Below, piece after piece: positions 1 to 12,600 of a DNA stretch of 64,000 nucleotides (the first letter of the stretch is position 1; each line of letters begins with the position of its first letter). A program made the translations under genes and the position numbers. The DNA is taken from positions 22,125,493 through 22,189,492 of the forward strand of contig NC_084668.1 in assembly GCF_028389875.1 (NCBI RefSeq), given 5' to 3'. The notes under the pieces are model-generated. The model saw only the letters and a list, made by a program, of their open reading frames with translations, searched no databases and was not told the origin of the DNA. The stretch is from Rhea pennata (Eukaryota > Chordata > Aves > Rheiformes > Rheidae).

Positions 1-3000
1 TGGAAGTCTTTGGGTTGACTTCTGGCTGATCAGTTAATGACATGAACGTTCATTTAGTAACTTGATATGATTTATTTATTTTAATTGTAAATAATATGTG
101 TTTATGTGGGATTAACGAGGTAATAGTTGAAAAGAATATGAGTGTGGAAAAAATAGTTGGATTAAGTTAAAGATAGGCCTCATTGACAGGGTTCCTTTTT
201 GGAGAATTGGACTGGAAAAATACAAGAGAAGAAGAAAATGTAGTATAGGACAATTTAAAAACCGAAATGTATCTGACTTTGAAATCAAAGATACACAGTA
301 AACTACAGAAGAGAAAAAGTACTGACTGCAAAGGCTACTTAAGGATATTGAAGGGGAAATGTTCACTTAACTTACAGGTAGTTAGGATAAATGTCATTAT
401 CCACTGTATTTATTCCATCAGCTCTCTCCTGCAAGAACACCTAGCTCTCCCTCCCCATCCCTTTCCATTAAGTTTTGATTCTGTCTTATAAATGGTTTCA
501 AGGATGAGATATTCTTGGATTATTTAGGGAGGTATTTACAACAGCTGCTCAAGAGTTAGGTATGTTTATTTGGCCTGATAATTGTTCAGTTAGGGTTTTC
601 ATACCAAACACTTGACACAATTGCCATTTAGAACCAAATGCTGTCAGCATTTAGGGAAGATTGGTGGAGGATTTAGGGAAAGTGCAGGGGACACTGGAGG
701 TAATGGGGAAAGTTATATTGGTAGATAGATCTGAATTTATTACCATTTGTGGGATAAGGATTTAGAGCACGTTCTAGGCTTTGTTTGTTCTACTCTTCAT
801 GAGAGAATGTAGATGAACTTACCAAATTGAGCAAAAGTTGGTGAGAATGAAAATTCAGGTAGAATTCTCTCTTCCTTCTCTCTTCCACTCTTCTTTATAA
901 AATCAAGTTAAAATTGACTGCTCTAGGTATATTGACATTTATTCATGATTTAGCTTTAATCATTATCAATATTAGTAGTTAAAATTGTGTTACATATTAA
1001 GATAGTGTGTATGTCCGCAGATGGGTGTCCTTCAGGCTGCTTTCAGTTCTGAAGTAAGTCTGTCCTCTCCCACCTTCCCACCTCCTTTTTTCCTCACTCA
1101 TGCTGCCTCCTTCCTTGTGCTGGCTCAGGAGTTTGTGCAGCAGTTTCATGAACTGGTCAGTGTCTGCTAACCTAACAACAGCAAAATTTTCAGCTACATG
1201 AGTTTCCCCTATTTGTTTCTCCTTGTGGTTGCAAAACTAGTACTGATAGAGGAGAGGGAGGGGAGTTCCAAGACAGGAGCAAGAGGCCAAGGTAGGGCTG
1301 CTGCTTTTGACAAAGGCTCTAGCTTGTGTGAATTAATGTATTCATTAGACAGCTAAGAGGACATCTACTGAGGTTCTGTATGTTTGCGAAGTCTAGTCAG
1401 GCTGAATTGCATAAATGATGAGCTGCTGACTGGTGTTTCATTTAAATCAGTCCTGCGTTGTTCTTGGAATTTTCAGTGTATAATCTTGGCAAAATGTTTG
1501 GAGTGACATTGTGCACAAGGATATAGACCAACATGATTACATTACAGTCTTTTGATTTCTTATAGCCTCTAGTTCTTAAGCTGAGAGTGACAGATGGCAA
1601 CAATAGAGTTTTTCTAGGATTTTCAGTGGCACAACTACTAGTTCATTTCTAGAATAGATTATGTATGCAGTATGTCTAAAATACAGATTTTGATAGTGTT
1701 TTCTGGCAATAAAATGAAATTTGAACTGAAAATATATAGGTTACATCCCAAATGCTGGAAAAAGTACTCCAGTCTTAACAATCTTTCTGCCATCATCATG
1801 TTTGTTTCCTCTCTGAAGAAATTCAGAAAGGTTGGGTCATCAGAAAAGGAAAAGAATATCATACTTGTGCATGATATTGGAGGGCTAGAGTTGCAAATGA
1901 CACAAAGGGAAGTTACTACTTACTAAAAATAAAGGGATTCATACACTCAAAGATCTGGCAAAAGTTACATCACAGTTCTCAAGATAAATAATCAGTGGCA
2001 TGAAAAGAGGAGAAACAATACAAAACTGAAGTCAATTCACTTAGCAAAAATTGTAGAAGACCTAAGTCTTTATTTTTTGATGTAGAATGGTCTGAATCCT
2101 AATCAGAGCAACTCCTGATACCACAGTGACAGGAGTCCTGGAAACACATTTCTAAGAAATTGAATGCTTAGGCTTAGGTATCAAATTGTAACCACAATCA
2201 GATATTTTCACTTTTTGACCATTCCATTTTAATATTTATGGCAAAAAAACTGATGTTTCTGAAAGTACCCCTACTTATATAATTATTGCAAAAAACTTGA
2301 TGAAAAATTATTATTATTGCTTATTTCTTTACATTCAGGCTCCAAAATATAGCTTACAAAATCAGGAATAGCCTGCCACTTACATGGTTAGGAAGTTTAT
2401 CACATAAGCTCCATCTGTACTTACTGCTGGGGAATTCTCGTGTTTCCTATCTGAAAGATTGGTGATAACAGACTAAGATAGCCCTGATCAGAGCTGCCTC
2501 ACTGTGTACACTGTGGGAATTACTTATATGAACAGCTAGAGTTTAACAAGGAAGAAAACCTCCTTTTAAGTAGTGAAGGACACAAATATTTATCGTATAC
2601 AGAATTTTCCTTTGGTTTGCATTTAGTGTTCTTAATATGTCAACTTTTCAGAACTGTCTAATACTCAGTTTGTGCCCAGTCATGCTTTTGTATGAATTCA
2701 GTAGCTTATTCCTTGCACTGAGTTCTTATTTTCCAGTGAGAACTTATTTCTGTGTTGAAGAATTGTCTGTCAGTGTGGGTATTCTTAATTTGCTGCCCCA
2801 GTTAGGCACAGAGTGCAGTTGCATGACTGTCAGCTCTGGACTGCACCAGTGCTGCTGTTGCGCTCTTCACTTCAGCCCTGCTTGCGTGGCTCTGCTTCCA
2901 TCCCCTGCACCACTGCATGTTGCTTGTCTGCCCATGTGGTAAGCTGCTGCAGAAACCTAAGGGTATAGCAGGCTGTTCAGATTTCTTTCTTTTTTTTTTT

Positions 3001-3635
3001 TTTGTGAACCAGCCCACAGTGATAGCAGGTGAATGCTTGTGTCAGTGAGGCAGGGAAGGTACCATCCCAGGTAGTTGGCTTTTTGTACTTCTGCATGTTA
3101 CAAGCAGCATGTGCACTCTTGAGCAGGTGTAGTTGTGGTTAAACAGTTCAAAGGCAGTTGCAGTAAGGTGTTCGAGAGCACTTTCTGATCCCAAAGCTGA
3201 CTCTTGTTTCTGTGATTTGTGTTTTGTTTTGAAGACACTAGAATTCTAGGAACAAATGACTTAAAGCAGTTATCTTACACCATCTAGAGAGCCAGAAGGT
3301 TTAAAACTTTATATTTCCTATACATTGTAGTATCTTTTCTTTTTGTATTTCTCAGTTTGAACTATGACACTCAAGCTTAAGTTAAAACTATTGCAGCAAG
3401 CAGTAAAAATAAAATCACTCCTTTGGGTCCGCAAAGCAAAACATGAAATTGACTTAAAGTACTTCAGGCTTTCAATCTTTGAAAATATCTTTGTTTGCTA
3501 TCTGTTTCTTAGGGATTCATTTTCTGATCTACCTTTTGTGCAGTTTTTATTGCCTTTATGAAATCTTTTTGTTTGACTTAAGCATAGTTTGACTACAGAA
3601 AAGGAAAAGCTCAATTTTATTTTTATCATTTACAG
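1..3635 (+). other. PPIG: PPIG 5' intron, no gene seen
   Basis: AT-rich non-coding DNA upstream of the first PPIG coding exon. It ends in a splice acceptor (tttacag, AG at 3634-3635), so it is most simply intron following one or more 5' noncoding exons that lie outside the window. No CpG island, conserved exon or recognisable repeat was seen. The short open frames in it carry no recognisable protein. That the whole stretch is intron is inference. Confidence 0.6.
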
Positions 3636-3654
3636 TATTTAAACTTTTGAAGCC

Positions 3655-6600
3655 ATGGGAGTAAAGGTCCAGAGACCTCGTTGCTTTTTTGACATAGCCA
3701 TCAACAATGTACCTGGTAAGAAAATTAAAATATGTACTCAATAACATGATACTCATATGAAATATCTAAGAATAATACAAATGCTAGTCAACTTCATAAC
3801 AAATGTGGCTTTCTTCTAGCTGGAAGAGTGGTCTTTGAATTGTTTTCCGATGTGTGTCCAAAGACATGTGAGAATTTTCGCTGCCTTTGCACAGGTTTGT
3901 AGATTTTTAATTTTATTTACAATTTTTAATATAATACCGTGCTAGCTAGTTTGACACCTAAGTTATTTTTGCTGACATTTTCTGACATATAAAAAGAAGC
4001 CCACGAAGCATTGGTTCTTGGCATCTGTAGAAATTTAGCAGATTTCGTATATGCATTTGATGCAGAATAAAGTTGTAGTTTTGGCTTAAGATGTTGCAGA
4101 GAGCATGTACTATTCAAATTCAAATACTGACTCAATAAGCTGATTTTCTGTTGCTAGAAAACACTGCTTACATAACGAAATGTTATCCAGTCCTGAAATA
4201 AGAAGTCAAGCATGCAGACTTCAGTTTTAGTCTTACATTTTGAGGTATTTCAAAGGTATTGCTGGTATTCATTTGTATCTTTGCTTCCTACTTAGCTATC
4301 GTTTTAATTTTTCTTTGTAGATGGAGACTGGTGACTTCCATCTCTAGTGAAATTCAAACTAATTCTTGAACAAAATATTTAAAAGTGGTATCTTCCTGTG
4401 GACTTCCTACTTTTGTTGCAAATGCTGATAGTTTGCAAGAAATTAATAGTAAAGAATTATACAAGAATAATATTGTGAATATATAGGTCCATATTTTCTG
4501 TCTTAAGTGTTTCCTGCTGCCTTTCCCATCTGCTCTGTTCTCTTTTGAATCAAGGCTTCATAGCTGCTCGTATGAATCACTCAGCAGTACTAACTTGATT
4601 TGGGTCAGGTGTGAGTGCATGATTAGTTATGTCAAGTTAGCTAGAACATTTTGTGTAACACTATACAAAAAGAGGCATTATCGAATTTGAAATTGGTTTA
4701 CTTGCACAAAATCAGTGTGCTAAAACTTGTTAATAAATTTGAACCCTGTTGTGTTTTTTTGTTGTTCTTTAAAAGTTTTTTAGTTTGGTGTGATGCAACC
4801 GTGGTGTTCTTCATCTAACAAATGCCCAAAAGTCAGATTTATTGCATAAAGGTTTTATTTCCTACTACTGCAGGGAATTTTTTACTTGATGTCTTTAAAA
4901 AGCATTTATAGTCAGAAACAAGTATTACTAAGTCCATACTTTCATGTTTGCATTTCACATTCACTTTTAAAATCAAGTTCAGATTAACTATTTCATTGCT
5001 TCAGCATATTTAAGAATAATGAGGAAAGTATGTGGTCAAAGTGTTTATGATGGCAGATTATTTCAATTTTTGATTTTATTTCTGTATTTTCATACTTACT
5101 TTTTGTCAATTCTGAAAAGAACTCTGCACATAATACAGGATATACGGTCATGGGTCACCACCTCTTTTCTCTTGCCATCTCTGTTAGATGTTTGCCAACC
5201 TAGTGGAACAGACAGGGCTACACATTTATCAAAGATTCTGTTAGAAGCACTTTTATAGCTAGTCAGATGCAGACTGGTGCCTCCAAATGCTATAGATAAT
5301 TTCAGAGGCAGCTACCCTTGATAGAAGTTGTCAGTTTTGCATCTCCAAATGAGACTCTGGGAAGCTGCAGTCAAACCATGTGCTGGCATTGAGAAGAAAA
5401 GCTGCTTCTCCTTCCAACACAGTCTCACTGCTTACCTTATTGTCACCTTGAGATTGGCTCTGCCACTTGCAGAGCTTCATCTTGAGCTGTTCATCTTGCA
5501 AACTCAGCAGAGAGCAGGAGCTCCAAAATTGGTGTGAGGCAGGAGGGTGGTGGATGCAGTGAGGAGCAGGGTGGGGAACAAAATTACTCCTTTTTGCTCC
5601 TCTTTTTTAGCTGTGACCTTTTATGCTACCTTTGCCATGGGATGTTGTAACTGAAGATTTGACTGTTCTTCTTCAGGGCAAAGCGACTTATCTTAAACCT
5701 ACACTGATTTTTTAATTTAGGTTTATCTACACACAAGAGGCCTGAAAGATTCTGTGAAAGCACTTTGAGTTGTGGGAATAGTAATGTCCTCCTAGCAGTA
5801 ATAGTAAGATACTGCACCCTTGGCTGTGTAAGCCTCTTCAGCTAGGTGTCATTTTCTGTATCTATTTGAGCTCTTAATTTATGTCATCTTGAATTAATTG
5901 TAGCTATTCTGGGGGTGGGGGCAGGAGAAGGTGATTCTTACCTCGTGTGCTCATATCAGTAAGGAGTTCCTCTGATAGAACTGCAGGGGCAGAAGCTAGT
6001 TTCTGCTTTGTCTCCTCAAATGTAATAGAAACAGGAAACTGGCAGGTATGGACCTCAGTCTCAAATCTCAAGTTGATTTTTCAGAACTCGATAGATACTT
6101 TTGATCCAGCTTTAGGCAGTATTTTTAAATAGTGGAGATTCTACAGGTATAAAGAGTCACTATTTTTTGTTTTCCCTTCCTCTCCTTTAGGTGAAAAGGG
6201 TACAGGAAAATCTACCCAAAAGCCATTGCATTACAAAAGTTGTCTATTTCACAGGGTAGTGAAAGATTTCATGATCCAAGGAGGTGACTTCAGTGAAGGT
6301 ATGCTTTAAACAAAACAAATACTTATATAATAGAATATTGCAAAAGTCCTCTTTAGCATCCTTTACTTACTTGAATTACTCAGTAACTTGACAGCTTTTT
6401 TTTTTCTGAGTAAGAAGCTTACATGAAAACGCTTAAAATGTGTACATATATACATAAACATAATTTCTGCTCTGTTACCTTAGTGCTCGGAGTAGGTTTC
6501 TATTGAAAGTTTTGTGTGTGATGGTAAAATATTATGTCTACTGCTGGGAAGTAAAGAGAAGAGAGAGAACATTGTAAAACACATGGGAAAACTATCTTTT

Positions 6601-9600
6601 TTTTCCAAATTTGTTTCTTCCTAAAAGAAATATCAAAGTGTTTATTTCATCATCTTTAGATATCTTCAAGAGTAATGTCAGTGACTTCTATGTAATTGGA
6701 GCAATAGTTTGTACTGCAAAATATCTTCAATAAAACGTGACTCTTTGTCACTACTTCAAGTTGTAACTGCCACTTTTCCTTTTTCAAGGAAATGGCAGGG
6801 GAGGAGAATCCATTTATGGCGGCTTCTTTGAAGGTAAGAGTTTCATGAGTCCTCTCTTTCAGTGTTAGTGTAAGCAATCACATTTTTATGCTGCAGTCTC
6901 AGTTCTGTAATTATCAACTCCATTGTCTTTGTTAGGATTTTGTTTAGTCTTAGAGTCTTTTGTTGCTTTTCACATGAAGCTATTATAATGTGTGTGTGGG
7001 AGGAGTTGTTTTTGTGGTTTTCTTTTTGTTTATTTGGGGGTTTCATTTTTAAAGACGTGAACCTTTTTAACTAATGAAAAATTAAAACAAAAATGGAATT
7101 CCTTCAGATTTAGGAGCTTTGCTGGATTTACATTTTTATAGCTTTCTAAACGTGGTCTTCTGATTCTGAACATACCTTTTTGGCTAGAGCAGATAGCTGG
7201 AAGTTGGGGCTTGGCTTTTTCTCTAGTCAGGTGGAGAAAGTCGTGATGGAGTCAGATTTCCTTGCAAGTTGTCTTTATGTATAAAGCCGTCTTTTCCTGA
7301 ACTCAAGAGAATTTAAGGATTAAGAGGCCATCTATTTTGTCACTGTGCTGATTCTCTTTTAGTTAGTGTCACCTAAGTTCTTCTCTCCTCAGCCTGTTTC
7401 CCAGTCTGTTTGCCCAGAATGTACTGGAGCATCTCTCTATTTCAAGGAGCAGTTTCATATTACAGCTAACCCCATCTGATGGCTAGCTGCCTCCTAAAGG
7501 GATGGTTGTAATCCCCCCTTCTCCTTGCCATTTTTCTTTTAATATTGGTACTTGTCTGAGCTTGCAGCAAACAATCAGAAGAATTATTCACTGTTTTGGT
7601 AAGTTTAGACTGCATTTTTATATCAGACCTTGGGTTGAATCAACTGTTCATAACTGCCAAAAGAGGGAGATCTTACCTTACACTGACTATAGTTCCCATC
7701 AGGTCAAACTAAGCTGAATCAGCTTGCTAAAATGCCAGACAACATGTATAGCAAAAATGTATTTGTTTCCATATTAGTGAGTCGATCCAGTTCAGTAGGT
7801 AGTCTTACAAGTATCAGAAGCAACACAAGTAACTAGCTGGGGTTGGAGAAATCTGTAGCTGGGAGAGACAGAAGACGTAGCAAAACTTTTTACCTTCTGG
7901 CAGTTGTAAGCTGTTTATTTAGAGCAGCAATAACATGAAACCATAAGGTATTTTTTGCTTATGAGACTCCCTTAACCAGCTCACCACAGAGTTAGATGGC
8001 ACCTAATGCCATGCAAGACAGCAGTGGTACAGGTGATGGTGGATAGTGAGTGAAACTGTTGCTTTCACTGCCAGTGATTCAGTGTGATGATAGACCACAA
8101 ACTTACAGGCAATGTACTCTTCCTTTTTATTGATTCTTTCTCTTGCCATATATTTAAATGATAATACTTAAACTTCTTCCATCTGGACAATTTATATACC
8201 CCAACAGCCTTTATGCTGTTCTGGGGAAGGAGGATAGGATGATCTGTTAAAAGTTTCTTGAGTGAAGAACGATCATTACATTTCACAGTTTTATTGTGAT
8301 TTAACCTGAGCTGTTGAAATGATTTCATCATCCAAAGTAAGATTTGTTCCAGTTATTTTCTTAATGGTTAGCTTGATTAAACTCATCTGTGTAGCTGACA
8401 AAGTTGTTCGAGATTGTCATCAAGCTGGATCTCCATGTTTGTTTAAAAAATAAGAACACAGCCTGAAAATGAGAGGATTTTATAATGCTTAATGCACCAT
8501 AATAAACTTGTTGCAGAATAAAAATAGCAACAACTTAAAATGGTCATGTCTCTATTAACAGTGGTAGGAAACATCTCTTGAAGTTTCCATTTCTGTTTTT
8601 TTTTTCAGGCTATAAATCATTAATTCATATTTCCATTTCTCATATTGCACTATTCGGAACGAAAGGTGTAATGTATTTTTAAAATAGTACCTATTATTTT
8701 GAATGTAATTTGAATGCTGTTTTTACTGAAGTGACTAGGATGAGTTTACTTAGATTATAGCATTTATCTAAGCACGTGTGGTATTTCTGAAATAATTGAA
8801 AACTTTTTTTTTTTTTTTAGATGAAAGCTTTGCTGTAAAGCACAACAAAGAATTTCTCCTTTCAATGGCTAACCGAGGGAAAGATACAAATGGTTCACAG
8901 TTCTTTATGTAAGTATTGGACTGTTATGAAGTGCATATATGGCTTTCAGTTTGTAAGCCGTAAAGGTAACTTTTAGTTATTGAAGACTGACTCCTAAGCA
9001 AACTCAAAGCTGATGTTTTCTCACAAAGTCCAGGGAAGTAGCCATTTTCCTAATGAGCAGTTTGGAAAAATGACTTTTATTTTTTAATCACTTTTGTGTT
9101 TAGAGCTTATTGTCTGCACTAAAGAGTGTTTGGTTTTGGTAGGTGTATTCTAACTCAGGCAGTAATGCAAATCTGTTAGATCCCTGCAGAACTTTATCAC
9201 AGTCTTTGTGGGTATCTATTCTTTATGTATGTATAGAGAACAGGAACAGCACTGGAATTTCTCCAGACTCCAAATAGTAGAGAAATTTTCTGTCACAAAA
9301 TAACTTTCAAAAGCAGTCTCATTTAGAGTTATATAAAAGTTAAAATTTTTAAAATATTTCTGCAGTAGACTACTGTTAAATCTAATCTAGCTACAGAAAG
9401 CATGCTTTAAATTCAGCAGTCTTATATGTTTCATGACCTGAATTAACATGATTGGTTGTGCATGTAACATACCATTAAACCTGTACTTTGGGACTTCTGA
9501 CAGATAATTAGTGTATTTATCCCAGCTTTTGACTCTTGTCATGGCTGACATCTGTATGCCTTAGTAATCCTAATGTAGTGGGATCTAGAAGCTGTGAACA

Positions 9601-12600
9601 GTTTGATTGCCTATAGATTAAAAAAACCCAGTCATTTCTGGTTTTGATATCAAATATTTTGTACATGGCTATTTTTCCTTTGCTTTCTGAAAATTTTTTA
9701 ATATGTAGAAGGTTATTTGCAGTTTCCTTCCTCTGAGACAGTTTGACTTAATTTTTATATCTGTACCTAGAAGTGTTAATATAATTTAATAAAGTACTTA
9801 CATCCTATACAAAGATGTTGTCTAAAAATTTATTAATCTGTACTTTGGTTTGACTTACGTAAAATGTGTTAGTCAAAGTAAGAAATGAAATGGTAGTTTA
9901 ATGTACAAAACCTTTAATAGCTGCATGCAAACTTAAAATAATGTGAAGATACGGCTTTTGTCCAATTTTATTAGTTCACTCAACAATTTTCAGCTGATAT
10001 ATAGATACATGACATGCTGACTGCTTTCCACTAAAACTGACATGTTTTTTCTCTTTAAATTACTTCGCTTGGCAACAAAAGAACAACTAAACCTACACCT
10101 CACTTAGATGGGTAAATATGTTTATCTTCTTCATACATATTTGTCTGAGAACTATTTTTAAAAAATGTAGTACTAAGAAGTCATACTTCTGTTTAAATTC
10201 TTCAGACATCATGTTGTTTTTGGACAAGTCATCTCAGGTCAAGAAGTTGTGAGAGAAATAGAAAACCAGAAAACAGATGCATCTAGTAAACCATATGCTG
10301 AAGTACGCATACTGAGTTGTGGAGAGTTAATTCCAAAATCCAAAGGTAAAGTTGAATTATACATTTATATAAATGCAAACTATGAGGCATTTTTGCTCAT
10401 TTGCTTCTGTATTGGTTACCTGTAAAAATAAATAGAAAAATACTTGTGATATATGGACAATGAGTGAAGAAAGAGCAACATTGCAGTACAGTTTTATCTT
10501 CTAAAAAACTTAGAAGGGGCTGATAGAGGAAACTTACTAAAGAAATACCATTTATACTTTCTTCAGATCTTCTCCTGGCTTAGATTTTCTTATACTAGCT
10601 CAGCTTACTGTAGTACAAAGCTGGCAAGTTCTTTTCCCATAGAGTGCTCTGTTAAGTATACTGAGTCAGTCTGCCTTTTTTTTTTTTTTTTTTTTTTTTT
10701 GATAGCTGCTGTTTTTGTTGAGTGTTGAACTTGCTTTGTTTCAGGTAAATCTTCAGAACAGGCTGTTAGGGTAGAAAGCCTGGAACTGCCATTTAGCTGA
10801 TATCCTTTTAAAGTTACTATAAACTACATTCATAAGCAAGAGCTGTGACAGAACCTGTCTGTGTTTTGAGGAAGGATGCCCTGCTCTGTTCTTGCAGAGC
10901 TAAACATGGTTTTGGAGATTGGATCCTGCTCTTCCTAGAAAATAAAGCTCACTGCTAAGATGCTGCTCTCACTCTGGAGAATCTCTCAGTTGAGATCCAG
11001 GATGCATGTTTGGTAGGAACTCCTGACAGGGATCATCAAGCTTTTTCGTTCTTAGCACCTTCTGGTGGTATGTGCTATGAAGGGTTGCTCCAAGGATGCT
11101 GAAGTACAAAAAAGGATAATTTTATTCCTTTGGCCTGAGGAAAATACAAGCATTCAAACTTGAGCCTCTTGGTTTTTGGTTTTCCTTCTTGATGGAGGCT
11201 TTTCTTTTCTTTGTTCATTTGTTGTGATGTCCAGGAGAATTGCTGTGAAGTCTGACGTGATCTCTTCAATCTCTCAAAATTCTAAACAGAGTTATCTTAC
11301 GGCTAATGGCTTCAGGAAAACTCTGCAACTGTTTAAATTAATTCATAAGTCATCCTGCATGTTAGGATGTAACTTTTACTGTACAGTACTTAGGCAGTAA
11401 ATATGTGGGTGGAATAAGTATGAAAATAAACTAAAACAATATACACGTGACATGGATGGAACTAATGGGTGAGACATCCACTTTTTTATGCATCTTTCTT
11501 GGTTCACCACACTCCCCTTATAAGGCTATTCTAGAAGGCTGGAAATTGAGTAAATGAAAGTTTTGGTTGGAATTGAACTGTCTGATGGCTTAAAGCCCTT
11601 AGGCAGGGCTTTAAAGTAGTCATTGTTAAAAGAGTGAAAAAAATAAATACAAAGTGTCTTTCCTTTAACTTCTGAAAGAGAACAGACTTCTGGAGAGATC
11701 TGACTGTGGTACTACCTATTTGTCTGTGTCTTTGTACATCTTCACCTTGGTACTGCTAGGCTCCTGGAGACTACTTGCTGTAGCTGGTCTGGTGTGCCAA
11801 GGAGGGAGATTGCTGCTAGGGCAATGGGGAAGGCCATTCAGCTGACCATAAGGCACCGTACTAGGTACTGGTGGGCAGCAGGAGGATTTGGAGAACAAGA
11901 GGCTTTAGGCACCAGGAACAGGCAGGTAGAGGGCAGAGCAGAGTGTGGGGAGGAATGGGCCCTAATGGGCATTAACGCAGAGCCAGCCTGGTGAAGGTGC
12001 TGCCTGGCAGACCGTGGTGGAGAATCCTGGTGAGTGGAGAGTCCTGCCATTGAAAGGAAAAGGCTCCCTGTAGGATCTGCAAAGTGAAATCCACCACTAC
12101 CATGAGAAATGATGGTTTGGCTGAACTTGTTTGTTAAATGCACAACATGGAACCGCTGATGAGCTGTGTTGACCTGAGGTGGTTGAAATAAGAGGAACAA
12201 TTTGTCATCTTGTCAGCAGAAGGAAATTGGCCAAGCTGCAATCCAAAGCTGAGAAATGGAGCAGGAGAGGCCATTGTACCTGCCAGTATAAGGAAGAGGC
12301 CAGGGAATGCAGATGTGAGGAACAGTTTCTGGGAGGTGAGCAGTGTCATGGAAGACCAGCAACAGAGAGGCCTCTGAGGTTGGAACTGTTTGTAGCATAT
12401 ACTGTGGGAGGTAGAGGGGAACTGAGGTTGTTAGAGTGAGGCCGTTACTGGAGGCGACTGCTTCTGGGAACTTGTTGTTAAGGCAATGAGATTCCTAGTA
12501 AGAGAAGTATAATCACAAGTTTATGTGGGAGGGTACGCTGTGATAGCAGAGGAGGCTAAACCAAAATACTTGTTCCGTATGGGCTTGCCAGTAGGCAACA

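Noticed and set aside
11716-12439. Cluster of 60-120 codon frames on both strands in a PPIG intron
   Set aside because: Mutually overlapping frames, no recognisable domain, no splice context, and ordinary intronic composition.
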